DNA of 64,000 nucleotides, from contig NZ_JAPDPH010000006.1 of the NCBI RefSeq assembly GCF_026013475.1, positions 22,771 to 86,770 on the forward strand. Reading direction: 5' to 3'. The stretch's first letter is position 1. Every line of letters starts with the position of its first letter. Origin of the DNA: Micromonospora yasonensis. Its GTDB lineage: Bacteria; Actinomycetota; Actinomycetes; Mycobacteriales; Micromonosporaceae. The notes beneath the pieces were generated by a model that did not search any database, was not told where the DNA came from, and was given only the letters and a program-made list of their open reading frames with translations. The position numbers and the translations under genes were made by a program. This document shows positions 46,886 to 56,325 of the stretch, in pieces.

Positions 46886-47933
46886 TCGCCGATCAGGCCG
46901 AGTACCTGCGGGTGGCGGAGGTGGTCGAGCTGGTGACGGCCGCCGTGGACCAGGCCGCGGGACGTTGGGAGGGCCTGGTGGACCGCGTCCGCCGGCTGGG
47001 CGGCGCGGCGGCCACGTTCGCCGCGGCGTCCCTGGACTCGCGGCTGCTGCACGGCGCGCTGCTTACGGCGATGGGGCCGACCGAGGAGGCCGTGGACCTC
47101 CTGGTCGACGTGATCGCGGTGGCCGAGCGGGTCGGCGCCGTCTGGCCGCTCATCCCTGCCAGAACGACGCTGTCGCGGCTGCTCCTGACGCTGGACGACG
47201 CCGCGGGCGCGGCCGAACACGCCGGCGCCGCCCTCACCCAGGTCCGGGCCAAGGGGAATTGGGTGTGGGGCGCCGAGCCTGTGCTGTGCCTGGTGGATGC
47301 GCTGCACGCGCTGGGCAGGGGCGGCGAGGCCGCGGAGCTGGTGGACGAACTCGCGGCCGGGATCACGGGGGCCGACGCGCCGCTCGCCCGGGCCGCCCTG
47401 CTGATCGCCCAGGCTGTCGTGGCCCGCTCCCGCGACCAATGGGGGCACGCTGATCGCCTGCTCGACGCGGCGCATTCCGTGCTGAAGGGTGCGGGGCTGC
47501 GGTACGAGGAGGCCCTGGCCGCCGAACGGCTCGGCCGGTTGCGCTGCGAGCGCGAGGCCGCAGACGGCGGGCGCTTGCTGGAGAGCGCACTGCGCCTGTA
47601 CGGAGCGATGCACGCCGACCGCGACATCGCGCGAATCTGCCGGATCATGCGGCGGAACGGCGCGCCAATCCCGTACCCGTGGCGGGGCGGGCGGCCCTCC
47701 CTCGGCCAGACGCTGTCCTCGCGGGAGCGCAAGGTGGCGCTGTTGGCGGCGGAGGGCAAGACGAACCAGGAGATCGCATCGAGCTGTTCCTTTCCCGGCG
47801 CACCGTCGAGAGCCACATCTCCAGCGCACTGCGCAAGCTCGGCTACCTGTCGCGAAAGGAACTGGCGGCCTTACCGCTCGATGAAGACGGGGCCGAGACT
47901 GGTGCGCTGACCAAGAACGTCCGCCGGGGCTGA
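46880..47933 (+). pseudogene. LuxR-family (large ATP-binding) regulator, headless and frameshifted
   Basis: The frame from about 46880 (VADQAEYLRVAEVVELV) carries TPR-like helices of the large LuxR regulators and enters the HTH with LSSRERKVALLAAEGKTNQE. Near 47783 it breaks; the next frame gives LFLSRRTVESHISSALRKLG to TGA at 47933. Restoring one G (TCGAGC to TCGGAGC) rejoins them. The AAA+ domain and start are missing because the sequence joins the propeller fragment head to head. Confidence 0.75.
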
Positions 47934-48061
47934 GGCTAACGCGGCTTCGGGGCGAGGCGGCCGCCGGCAGGTTAAGCACCGCGTACCCGAGTAGGCCCAC
48001 AACTCCGCCGTGTGTCACGAAGCCGATAGCCGAGTGCCGAATGGTCGGAAAGACATCCGCG

Positions 48062-50269
48062 TCACGCCACCCGGCGGTAGACCGGAATCTCGTCTATCGG
48101 GACCGTTCGGTGCACCTCCATAGGCCCACTGTGCCGCTCGCCGGTGAAGTAGTCCTCCCACTCCCCCGGTGGCAGCCACACGGGCCATGTCGTCACGCCG
48201 GGTTCCGTGACCGGGGCGACGAGCAGGTCGTCGCCGAGCTGCCACTGCTGCGGCCAGTCCCAGACCTGCTTGTCGTGGGGGTGGTCGAAAAAGAGGGGTC
48301 GCATCAGTGGTTTGCCGGTCTGGACGGACCGCTGCGCCTGCTCGACCAGGTACGGCACGAGTTCCTCACGCAGCTGGGCGAAGCGGCGGAAAACCTCCAG
48401 CACCCGGGGCTCCCTGGTGCGCTCGGCGATGTTCCAGGGCGTACGGTCGACCGAGGGCTGGCGATGGTGGTTGAACTCGGAGTGGTACTGCATGATCGGG
48501 GCGAAACAGGCTGCTGCGGCGGAGCGTAGGTACAGCTCGGCGTCGGGGATGTCGCCGGAGAAGCCGGCCAGGTCCCAGCCCCAGAAGAAGATGCCACCGA
48601 CACCGGCGGTCAGGCCGGCGGTGATCGATGCTCGGTAGGCCTCCCACGTGGAGTCCTCGTCGCCGGCCCAGTGAGCGGGGAAGGCGGCGGATCCGGTGAA
48701 GCCGGCTCGGCTGAACGTCACGCCGTCAATGTCGGCGGAGCGCATGAGGTCGTGGTAGGCGGACGCGTAGCGTACGGGGAAAAGGTTGTTGCTCTCATCG
48801 CCGCGTGATCCGTCGAAGTAGCGGAGGTCGTGGCCCCAGGGGTGCTCACCGCCGTCGGTCTTGAAACCGTCGACGCCGAGCTCCTCGACCAGGTAGCGGC
48901 GCTTCTCCAGCCACCACCGCCGGGCCTCCGGGTTGGTCCAGTCCGGCAGAAGCGCGCCGGGGAACCACCAGCCGCGGTTGTGGTGCGGTGACCCGTCCGC
49001 CTCCCGGACCGCGTAGCCGCGCTCGGCCATGGTGGCCAGGTCGGCGGCGATCTGGCCTTGGTCGCCACGGTCGGTCGGGATCAGCGGTATCTGCCAGAGA
49101 AGCACCTTCACGCCGGCATCGTGGAGCTCGTCGATCATCGCCTTGGGGTCGGGCCAGGCCCCGTCGGCCGGAAACTCGAAATCGGCGAGGCGGTGCGGGG
49201 CGCCGTCGGGGTGCACCGGGTAGCGCGCGTCGCGGAAGGCCACGAAGGTCGACTCGTCGCTCCACGCCTCGATGACGACGGCACCGACCGGGATGTCCTC
49301 GGCGAGACTGCGGCGCACCTCGGTCAGGACCCTGGCCTGGGTGTTCCACTCGTTCCCGCTCATCCATGGCCGGAACACCCAGGCTGGCGGTACGGGGGGC
49401 CGCCCGGTGTCGGAGAGGAAGTCGCGCACGACGGCGGCCGGCTCGCCGGTGTAGAGCCGCAACGGCAGCACGGGCTTCGCGGGGTCGATCTCGGCCTCGA
49501 CGAGAATGCGGTCCGGTCGGGAGGCGCCGAGGTCGTACCAGGTCCGCCGGCTGGTCACCACGTGGAAGCCCCAGTCGGCCGCTCCGCCGATGACCAGCGC
49601 GAACGGCATGGGCAGGTAGGTGCGGTGGCCCTGCCGCTTGTACTGCTCGAACACCGTCGCGTCGAGCACCTCGCCGCGCTGGTCGAGTGCGTGGTACCGC
49701 TCACCGAAGCCCACCACGTGCTCGCCCTCGGCCAAGCGCAACGCGAATCGCGCCCGCCGGGGTCCGTCGCTGCCGGTCAACCACTCGACGCTGCCCGGGT
49801 CGAGAACGCCGGCGGCATCGGGGTCGCGGAGGTCGAGCCGCCCGCCGTCGCGCTGCCACACCAGCGGTCGCACCGGGAAGGCCGCTGTGCGGGCCGCACC
49901 GCCCACGGCGGTTCGGCCAACCACGGCGTACTCGTCGTCCCCTTCGGCCATGGCCCGGGCGATCCAAGTCGTACGGCCGCCAGTGTCCGGTGCGGCCGAG
50001 GCGGCGGAGGTCAGGTGCCCTGCCGAGCCGGTCAGCGGAGCGGCGGGCGCACCGAAGTCGAGTGTCACCGTCGCGGGGTCGACCCGCTTGGCGAGCACCT
50101 GCGTGCCATCGCCGAACTCGACCCGAACCTCGGTCACCCGCGGGTCGGTGAGCACGCGGATCTCGTACTCCTCGCCCCGCAACGGGTGCACCGGGACCCG
50201 CTGGTCGAGGTCGTACCGGTAGGGGTGCCCGGTGCCGGCCGGGCGGTGGCTGATCAGGGACTCACTCAC
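48062..50269 (-). CDS. GH31 alpha-glucosidase/alpha-xylosidase family enzyme
   Basis: 735 aa, no signal peptide, so cytoplasmic. GH31 barrel with nucleophile Asp472 in VDGFKTDGGE and acid/base Asp537 in HWAGDEDSTW; FFWGWDLAGFSG and FAPIMQYHSEFN lie at the sugar pocket. KTDGGE resembles the YicI-type (K-T-D-x-G-E) signature. The GTG overlaps the GH15 stop (GTGA). Last gene of the ROK/ABC/GH15 operon, so it acts on an imported alpha-glucoside. Confidence 0.9.
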   Translation of the reverse strand: MSESLISHRPAGTGHPYRYDLDQRVPVHPLRGEEYEIRVLTDPRVTEVRVEFGDGTQVLAKRVDPATVTLDFGAPAAPLTGSAGHLTSAASAAPDTGGRTTWIARAMAEGDDEYAVVGRTAVGGAARTAAFPVRPLVWQRDGGRLDLRDPDAAGVLDPGSVEWLTGSDGPRRARFALRLAEGEHVVGFGERYHALDQRGEVLDATVFEQYKRQGHRTYLPMPFALVIGGAADWGFHVVTSRRTWYDLGASRPDRILVEAEIDPAKPVLPLRLYTGEPAAVVRDFLSDTGRPPVPPAWVFRPWMSGNEWNTQARVLTEVRRSLAEDIPVGAVVIEAWSDESTFVAFRDARYPVHPDGAPHRLADFEFPADGAWPDPKAMIDELHDAGVKVLLWQIPLIPTDRGDQGQIAADLATMAERGYAVREADGSPHHNRGWWFPGALLPDWTNPEARRWWLEKRRYLVEELGVDGFKTDGGEHPWGHDLRYFDGSRGDESNNLFPVRYASAYHDLMRSADIDGVTFSRAGFTGSAAFPAHWAGDEDSTWEAYRASITAGLTAGVGGIFFWGWDLAGFSGDIPDAELYLRSAAAACFAPIMQYHSEFNHHRQPSVDRTPWNIAERTREPRVLEVFRRFAQLREELVPYLVEQAQRSVQTGKPLMRPLFFDHPHDKQVWDWPQQWQLGDDLLVAPVTEPGVTTWPVWLPPGEWEDYFTGERHSGPMEVHRTVPIDEIPVYRRVA

Positions 50270-51381
50270 AGTCCGACCTCCAGAGCGAGCGTGACGAACA
50301 TGGCGTGCGACCACAGCAGGGGTGTGGCGACGGGCCCCCACCGCTCGGTCCACTCGGCGATGTACTCAGGGTGTTGGGTATTGCCACTGACCTGCTCGGG
50401 CAGGTGGCCGTCGGGGGTGGCCTGAGCGGCGATCCAGTCCAGTCGGCGAAGGGCCTCGTCTTGACGGCCGGTGCGCGCCTCGTGCCAGCCCAACCAGGCG
50501 GTGAGGATCAGCCACTCCCCGCCGCCGTAGAAGGTGTCGCCCAGGTACCGGTAGACGCCCCCGCGCAGCAGGTCGTCGCGTACCTGCTCGTAGGTGCGTT
50601 CGGCGAGCGGGCCGTGCGGGTCGACCACTTCGAAGGGGGTGAGGCAGGCCAGGAGACTGCCATCGACCGCCGTGCCACCAAGCCATTTGGTGAGGTGGCC
50701 GTCGGCTATGCCGCCCGTGGCGAGAAGCGCTTCGAGGGTACTGATGCTGGCGGTGGCACCGCGGGCGCGTTCTGCGTCGAGCAACGGCTCTCCGTGCTCG
50801 TCACGAGCGTGGACCACGGCGCGCAGCCCGGCCAGCACCGCGCCAACGGTGGCCACGTGGCGGTGCTCGGCGTGCTCCTCCCACCAGTCGTAGCAGGGCC
50901 GGTCGCCGAACGCGACCAGGTAGTCCACGGTGGATGCGGCTGCCCGCCGGTAGGCGTCGAGCGGCCGCCCGTGCCGTGCCGCGTGCGCCATGAGGACCCA
51001 CAGCCAGGTGCCGTACCCGTCGAGCTGGAAGTTCCACCAGGGCTCGTCACCATCGCCGCCGTCGAGGGTGTAGCGGGTCGGCAGCATCTCGTCGGCGCTG
51101 ATCTCCTCGCCGCGCCCGGCGCGGGCCACGAGGTCGGAGATCCGCTCGGCTCGGGCGTCGATCACCGCGGCGCACCAGCGAAGGAACCGGTCGGCGCTGT
51201 CCACCCGACCGGCGCGGCTCATCGCGTCGGCGATGAACGCGCCGTCGCGCAGCCAGCTGTACCGGTAGACGGGGTAGTTCGGGCTGGCCGGGTAGGCACC
51301 GGACGAATGCTGGTGGGCCTCGATGAGGTTGAGGCTGGATTCGACCAGGGTGCGCAGGTCGGACCGTGCGGCGGTCGGCAC
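50266..51381 (-). CDS. GH15 (glucoamylase-like) intracellular glycosidase
   Basis: 371 aa from a GTG preceded by GGAGGAG. (Alpha/alpha)6 barrel elements include YPVYRYSWLRDGAFIADAM, FQLDGYGTWLWVLM and GGEWLILTAWLGWHEA. The C-terminal LPEQVSG Glu is a candidate base. It is shorter than full glucoamylases and has no starch-binding domain or signal. Coupled to GH31. Probably trims imported oligosaccharides. Confidence 0.85.
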   Translation of the reverse strand: MPTAARSDLRTLVESSLNLIEAHQHSSGAYPASPNYPVYRYSWLRDGAFIADAMSRAGRVDSADRFLRWCAAVIDARAERISDLVARAGRGEEISADEMLPTRYTLDGGDGDEPWWNFQLDGYGTWLWVLMAHAARHGRPLDAYRRAAASTVDYLVAFGDRPCYDWWEEHAEHRHVATVGAVLAGLRAVVHARDEHGEPLLDAERARGATASISTLEALLATGGIADGHLTKWLGGTAVDGSLLACLTPFEVVDPHGPLAERTYEQVRDDLLRGGVYRYLGDTFYGGGEWLILTAWLGWHEARTGRQDEALRRLDWIAAQATPDGHLPEQVSGNTQHPEYIAEWTERWGPVATPLLWSHAMFVTLALEVGL

Positions 51382-51418
51382 GGGGCTCCTCCAGGAGGGT
51401 TCGGTAGGTGGGGGTGCC

Positions 51419-51451
51419 GGGGTGCGGCCGAGTGCGGATCGGCCGCACCCC
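51419..51451 (-). terminator. Hairpin between binding protein and GH15 genes
   Basis: 12-bp perfect stem (51419-51430 / 51440-51451, 9-nt loop) 11 bp past the binding-protein stop. It could let the binding protein be made in excess of the enzymes. Confidence 0.65.
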
Positions 51452-51462
51452 GTTCGTGTCGA

Positions 51463-52746
51463 CTACTTGATGAGGCCGGTGACGGCGGAGGCCGCTTCGT
51501 CGAGCGCCTGCTGCGGCGTGGCCTGGCCGGAGGCCGCCTTCTCCAGCGCCTGGGTCACGATGTCCTGCATCTTCGACTGCTGCGCGTCGAGCACCGGCGG
51601 AAGCGCGATGTCCGACAGTGCGTCGAAGACCGCTTGACGGTTGGCCGGGGGCGTCTTCTTCAGGTAGTTGTCGAAAGCGGCCTGGTCGTTGACCGCCGGC
51701 AGCTCCCAGTTGGAGGCGAGCCGCGTCTCCACGGCCTTCTGTGAGATGCCGAGGAAGCGGGCCCACTTCCACGCCGCAGTCGCCTTCTTGGTCTTCGCGG
51801 ACACGGCCGTGGCGTTCATGAACACCGCGTTGGCCTTCTGCGTGCTGCCGGGCTCCGTGACGATGTCGAAGTCCAGGCCGGCGGTGCCGGCGAGCTTCGA
51901 GATCTGCCAGATTCCGTTGTGCCACATGGCGAGCTTGCCGGAGGTGAACAGCGCGGTGTCGTAGTCGGCCTTTCCGCCGATCTCCGCGACGGTGGGCTGC
52001 ACGGTGCCCGGCTTGCTGAGTAGCCACTGGGCGGCCTCCAGGCCCTTGGCGTCGTTGAACGTCGCCTTCTTGCCGTCCTCGGACAGGAACGAACCGCCGT
52101 TCTGGGCGAGGGCCTTGTAGAACTCGTGGAAGGTGACCGGTTGGTAGTCGCCGTATACGCCCTTGGGCTTGTTGGTCAGCTTCTGCGCTGCCGCCCGCTC
52201 GTCGGCCCAGGTCCAGTCCGCTGTGGGGTAGGCGACGCCGGCGGCGTCGAAGAGCTTCTTGTTGTAGAAGAGCACCACGTCGGAGAAGGTCGACGGCACC
52301 GCGTAGAGCTTGCCCTTGAATTGGAAGGCCTCTCGCGCCTTCAGGTAGAGCCGGTTCGCGTCGTAGTCCTTGTCGGCCTTGGCCTTCTCGTCGAGCGGCA
52401 GCAGCGCGCCGGCGCGGGCGTACGTCACGAAGTTCTCGTAGTTGAGTTCGAAGGTGTCCGGTGCGGTGCCGCCGGCGATCGCCGTCTGCAGCTTCGTGAA
52501 GTAGTCGTCGTACGCGGCCGTCTGCACCTGCACGGTGATGCCGGGGTTCTGCTTCTCGAACTCGGCCTTGATCGCGTCGAGGTCCTTCAGGTGGTCGGGG
52601 GCGGCTGAGAAGGTGAAGTAGGTGACGGTGCCGGTGGCGTCGTCGTCCGCGCCGCCACCGGAGCCGTCCTGCCCGCATGCGGCGAGCAGGCTCATCGCGG
52701 CGAAGGCTCCGGCGGCGGCGGTGAGGAAACGTCTTCTGGTGGTCAT
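51463..52746 (-). CDS. Sugar ABC transporter substrate-binding lipoprotein
   Basis: 427 aa. Signal peptide with lipobox LLAACG (Cys about 24), so anchored to the membrane outside. MalE/UgpB-type family 1 fold: EKQNPGITVQVQ, GTAPDTFELNY, PLDEKAKADK and FSDVVLFYNKKLFDAAGVAYP. 35 bp after the MalG-type permease. It delivers an oligosaccharide, by context an alpha-glucoside. Confidence 0.92.
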   Translation of the reverse strand: MTTRRRFLTAAAGAFAAMSLLAACGQDGSGGGADDDATGTVTYFTFSAAPDHLKDLDAIKAEFEKQNPGITVQVQTAAYDDYFTKLQTAIAGGTAPDTFELNYENFVTYARAGALLPLDEKAKADKDYDANRLYLKAREAFQFKGKLYAVPSTFSDVVLFYNKKLFDAAGVAYPTADWTWADERAAAQKLTNKPKGVYGDYQPVTFHEFYKALAQNGGSFLSEDGKKATFNDAKGLEAAQWLLSKPGTVQPTVAEIGGKADYDTALFTSGKLAMWHNGIWQISKLAGTAGLDFDIVTEPGSTQKANAVFMNATAVSAKTKKATAAWKWARFLGISQKAVETRLASNWELPAVNDQAAFDNYLKKTPPANRQAVFDALSDIALPPVLDAQQSKMQDIVTQALEKAASGQATPQQALDEAASAVTGLIK

Positions 52747-52781
52747 CGGATCTCTCCTCGGGGGTGTGGGGGTGAGGGGGG

Positions 52782-53594
52782 TCAGGACTTGATTCCGGTG
52801 AAGGTGATGCCCCGCACGACGTAGCGCTGGGCGAAGACGTAGAGCGCGAGGATCGGTAGGACCGACATGGTCGAGCCGGCCATGACCACGTTCCAGGCGG
52901 TGCTGTATCGGCCCTGCAGCAGCGACAGGCCTACCGGCAGGGTCATGTGCGCCTCGGTCTGTGCGATGACCAGCGGCCAGAGGAACGCGTTCCAGCTGGA
53001 CATGAAGGCGAAGACGGCGAAGGTTGCCAGCGCCGGCGCCACCAGCGGCAGCAGCACCTGGGCGAAGACCCGCAGGTGCCCGGCCCCGTCGACGTACGCC
53101 GCCTCGTCCAGCTCCTTCGGCAGCGCCATGAAGGCTTGCCGGAGCATGAAAACCCCGAAGCTGGAGACCAGCGTCGGCAGCAGCAGCCCGGCATAGCTGT
53201 CGACCAGCCCGAGGTGGCGCATCTCGATGAACAGCGGGACGATGATCACCTGCATCGGGATCATCATCGTGGCGAGGTAGAGCACGAACACCGCGTTGCT
53301 GCCGCGGAACCGCAGCCGGCTGAAGGCGTAGGCGGCGGTGGCGCTGGTCACCAGTTGCAGCAGCGTGGACACGACCGCGACGCCGACGCTGTTGGCGGCA
53401 AAGCGCCAGAACGGAAAGGCCTCGCCGAGCCGCTCGTACGGCTCCACCGTCGGCGGGTCGGGCAGCAGGGACGCGTCGATCCGGGCTAGCTGCGCGTCGC
53501 CCGTGAGTGAGGTGATCAGCATCCAGGCGAACGGGCCGATCATCGCCACCGCGCCGAGCGTCAGCGCGACATACCGCAGGACGTTCTTACTCAT
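52782..53594 (-). CDS. Sugar ABC transporter permease, MalG type
   Basis: 270 aa, six membrane helices. EAA loop ELDEAAYVDGAGHLRVF with the IxLP-like QVLLPLVAPAL. The normal C-terminus (YVFAQRYVVRGITFTGIKS) is complete, unlike the fragment at 2129. The ATG overlaps the stop of the MalF-type gene by 8 bp. Confidence 0.92.
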   Translation of the reverse strand: MSKNVLRYVALTLGAVAMIGPFAWMLITSLTGDAQLARIDASLLPDPPTVEPYERLGEAFPFWRFAANSVGVAVVSTLLQLVTSATAAYAFSRLRFRGSNAVFVLYLATMMIPMQVIIVPLFIEMRHLGLVDSYAGLLLPTLVSSFGVFMLRQAFMALPKELDEAAYVDGAGHLRVFAQVLLPLVAPALATFAVFAFMSSWNAFLWPLVIAQTEAHMTLPVGLSLLQGRYSTAWNVVMAGSTMSVLPILALYVFAQRYVVRGITFTGIKS

Positions 53595-54543
53595 AGTGCA
53601 CCCACCTGCGCTGCAGTCGGAGCTGGACCAGGGTGACCAGGAGGATCACTGCGAAGAGCACCATGCTCATCGCCGAGGCGTAGCCGACCCGCCCGTACGA
53701 GAAGGCGTTCTTGACGATCTGCTCGACCACGACGCTGGACGCGCCGCCCGGCCCGCCCTCGGTCATCACCCACACCTGGTCGAAAACCTGGAAGCCGTTG
53801 ATCAGGCTGATCACGGTGACGAAGAACAGGGACGGCGAGAGCATCGGCAGGGTGATGCTGCGGAGTTTGCGCCACCAACCGGCCCCGTCGAGAGCGGCAG
53901 CCTCCAACAGGTCGCGCGGGATGGCCTGCAGGCCCGCCAGCAGGATCACCGCGACGAACCCGACGTCCTTCCAGACGGAGGCAAGCACCACCGAGGGCAT
54001 CGCCCAGTCCGGGTCGGTCCACCACCCGGGTCCCGCGACGCCGACCATGCCGAGGATCCGGTTGACCAGCCCGTCGGCCGGGTTGAGCAGCCACTTCCAC
54101 AGCAGGGACACGGCGACCCAACTGCTGATCACCGGTAGGAAGAAGGTGGCCCGGTAGAGGGTCATCGCGGGGAGCTTGGCGTCCAGCAGCAGGGCCACGG
54201 CGAGCCCGCTGACCAGCACCAGAGGAAGGTAGCCGGCCAGGTAGGCCAAGGTGTGGCCGAGCGCGGCGTGGAACTCGGCGTCGCTCAGCAGCTCGGTGTA
54301 GTTGTCCAGCCCGACGAAGGTCGGTACGCCGATGAGGTTCCAGTCCTGCAGGCTCACCCATGCGGTGCCGAGCATCGGGCCGATCCAGAAGCCCAGCAGC
54401 AGGAGCAGGCTGGGGGCGAGGAAGCCGGCGACTGCGATGGCCGTACGCAATCTGCGGCGCGCGGCGCCAGACCGACGCCTGCGCTGCGGCGCTCGAGCCC
54501 GGGGTGATGGCCGGGCAGTGGTGGCGGCGGGCGGTGCGGTCAC
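53587..54543 (-). CDS. Sugar ABC transporter permease, MalF type
   Basis: 318 aa from a GTG that overlaps the ROK regulator stop (GTGA). Arg-rich N-terminus, then about six helices and the EAA loop DLLEAAALDGAGWWRKLRSI. No ATPase gene is in the operon, as is usual in actinomycetes, where MsiK-type ATPases are shared (family knowledge). Confidence 0.9.
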   Translation of the reverse strand: MTAPPAATTARPSPRARAPQRRRRSGAARRRLRTAIAVAGFLAPSLLLLLGFWIGPMLGTAWVSLQDWNLIGVPTFVGLDNYTELLSDAEFHAALGHTLAYLAGYLPLVLVSGLAVALLLDAKLPAMTLYRATFFLPVISSWVAVSLLWKWLLNPADGLVNRILGMVGVAGPGWWTDPDWAMPSVVLASVWKDVGFVAVILLAGLQAIPRDLLEAAALDGAGWWRKLRSITLPMLSPSLFFVTVISLINGFQVFDQVWVMTEGGPGGASSVVVEQIVKNAFSYGRVGYASAMSMVLFAVILLVTLVQLRLQRRWVHYE

Positions 54544-55757
54544 TGGGTCACCTCGGCACCGGGAAAGGCCGCCAGCCGCGCGCGGATGGCGTCGGTGTGC
54601 GGCTCGGCGTTCATCGTGAACGGCGCCCGGAGCACCAGAGCGGCGGCACCCAACGCCCATTTCGTGTCGTCCCACGGGTCGACGTGCACGTTGACCGCGT
54701 CAACGAGGGGAAGGAACATGCCGGCGCGCAGGGCGGTGACGAACCCGTCCGCCAGGTGCGTCCAGGCCAGAGTTCCTTCACCGCTGACCAGCACCGCCTG
54801 CGGGTCCAGCACGGTGACCAGCCCGGCCGCAACGGTCCCGACGCGTGCTCCGGCGGCACGGTAGACCTCCTGCGCCCCTGGGTGCCCGCTGTCTGCTGCC
54901 GCCCGCAGGTCGGCTGGACCCGCGTCCGGCCCGACGGCTCCGACCTCGCGTGCCTGTTGGACGAGCGCGCCGTCGGAGACGTAGGTCTCCAGGCAGCCGC
55001 GCCTACCGCAGTGGCAGGGCGGGCCCGCGGGATCGATCGGCAGGTGCCCGAGCTCACCCGCCGCCCCATGTCCGCCGCGGCGCAGGTCACCTCCGGAAAC
55101 GACGGCTGCGCCGATGCCCTGCCCGAGGGTGATGGTCAGGAAGTCCTCGTACGGCCGGCCCAGCCCATACAGGTGCTCGTACGCCGCCAAGGTGTTGACG
55201 TCGTTGTCGACGAGCACCGGCACGTCGAGAAGCTGGCTGAGGTAATCACGCAGCGGCATGTGTCGCCAGCCCAGCAGCGGGGCCTCCACCAGGCCGGTGC
55301 GGCTGTCGACGAACCCGGGAACACCGAGCCCGATCCCAAGCAGCGGTGCGTCATCGACGGCGGCCACATGCGGCGCGAGCAGCTCGGACAGGGCACCGAA
55401 CGGGTTGACGGCGGTCTCGTCGAACGGTGCGGAGAACGTGTGGAGGAGGGTCCCGTCCAGGTCGGCGCGCACGCCGGTGAGCCGGCCGGCGGCGACTTTG
55501 ACCCCAATCGCATGGGCGGCCCGTCCCACCACCGCAAGCAGCTCGGCCGGTCGGCCGCCCTGGGGAATGCCGTCGTCGACCTTGCGGATCACCCCGGCCT
55601 CGATCAACGAGCGGGTGACCGCGGTGACGGTCGCCGGGCTGAGGCCGAGCCGTCGGGCAATGTCGGCCCGCGAGATCGGTCCGTGTCGGCCAATCAAGGC
55701 AAGCACGGCGACCCGGTTGACGTCCCGCAGGCGCGGTCCGGACGTCGCAGCCGTCAT
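54540..55757 (-). CDS. ROK-family transcriptional repressor (NagC/XylR type)
   Basis: 405 aa. An N-terminal winged helix (LALIGRHGPISRADIARRLG...LSPATVTAVTRSLIEAG) precedes a ROK sugar domain: GLGVPGFVD, VPVLVDNDVNTLAA, LGQGIGAAVV, GELGHLPID and zinc motif CHCGRRGCLETYVS. First gene of the operon; likely represses it, with a sugar as inducer. The ATG at 55757 follows GGAAG. Confidence 0.9.
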   Translation of the reverse strand: MTAATSGPRLRDVNRVAVLALIGRHGPISRADIARRLGLSPATVTAVTRSLIEAGVIRKVDDGIPQGGRPAELLAVVGRAAHAIGVKVAAGRLTGVRADLDGTLLHTFSAPFDETAVNPFGALSELLAPHVAAVDDAPLLGIGLGVPGFVDSRTGLVEAPLLGWRHMPLRDYLSQLLDVPVLVDNDVNTLAAYEHLYGLGRPYEDFLTITLGQGIGAAVVSGGDLRRGGHGAAGELGHLPIDPAGPPCHCGRRGCLETYVSDGALVQQAREVGAVGPDAGPADLRAAADSGHPGAQEVYRAAGARVGTVAAGLVTVLDPQAVLVSGEGTLAWTHLADGFVTALRAGMFLPLVDAVNVHVDPWDDTKWALGAAALVLRAPFTMNAEPHTDAIRARLAAFPGAEVTQ

Positions 55758-55797
55758 CGAACACTTCCTTCCACCGCTAAATTCGGCGAGTGAATGA

Positions 55798-55826
55798 AGG
55801 GTCTGAAGTTTCCCGGAGGTTGTCAA
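55798..55826 (-). promoter_or_regulatory. Putative promoter of the ROK-ABC-GH15-GH31 operon
   Basis: Minus-strand TTGACA (55821-55826) is followed 17 bp later by GACCCT (55798-55803). The -10 half is weak. Transcript start is about 30 bp upstream of the ROK ATG. Confidence 0.4.
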
Positions 55827-55981
55827 GGTCCGTAACCGGACCGAGACAGAGAAGCCGCATGCCGGTACGCCGCCCAGCGGCCGCCATCAGGAGGGCCGCG
55901 GACCGGGCGGGAAAGCGGAAACTGGCGCGGGCTCCACAAACGGCCATTTGCACAAACAACTCTTTGCATTAGGGTAAGGCC

Positions 55982-56299
55982 ATGCCTCCCGCGCTCGCGG
56001 CCCCTGGCCCAGACCTCGACTCGACCTTCGCCGCTCTCGCCGACCCCGTCCGTCGCGCCCTGGTGACTCGTCTCGCCCGAAGTGACGCCACGGTGGGAGA
56101 GCTCGCTGAACCGTTCGACCTGACCCCACAGGCGATCTCCCACCACGTTGGTGTCCTGCGGCGGTGCGGCCTGGTCGAGCAGCGACGCGAGGGCACCAGA
56201 CGCCCGTGCCGGCTGAGGGTCGATCAGCTGTCGCTGCTCGGCACGTGGATCGACGACCAGCGCCGCGCCTGGGACGACCGGCTCGACGCCCTTGAGTAG
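55982..56299 (+). CDS. ArsR-family transcriptional regulator
   Basis: 105 aa. Winged helix ALADPVRRALVTRLARSDA, VGELAEPFDLTPQAISHHVG and LRRCGLVEQRREGTRR. No metal-binding CxC, so probably the type paired with AHSA1-domain genes, as it is here. Confidence 0.87.
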   Translation: MPPALAAPGPDLDSTFAALADPVRRALVTRLARSDATVGELAEPFDLTPQAISHHVGVLRRCGLVEQRREGTRRPCRLRVDQLSLLGTWIDDQRRAWDDRLDALE

Positions 56300-56325
56300 C
56301 ACCTCACCGATGACGGAGCGGTCCG

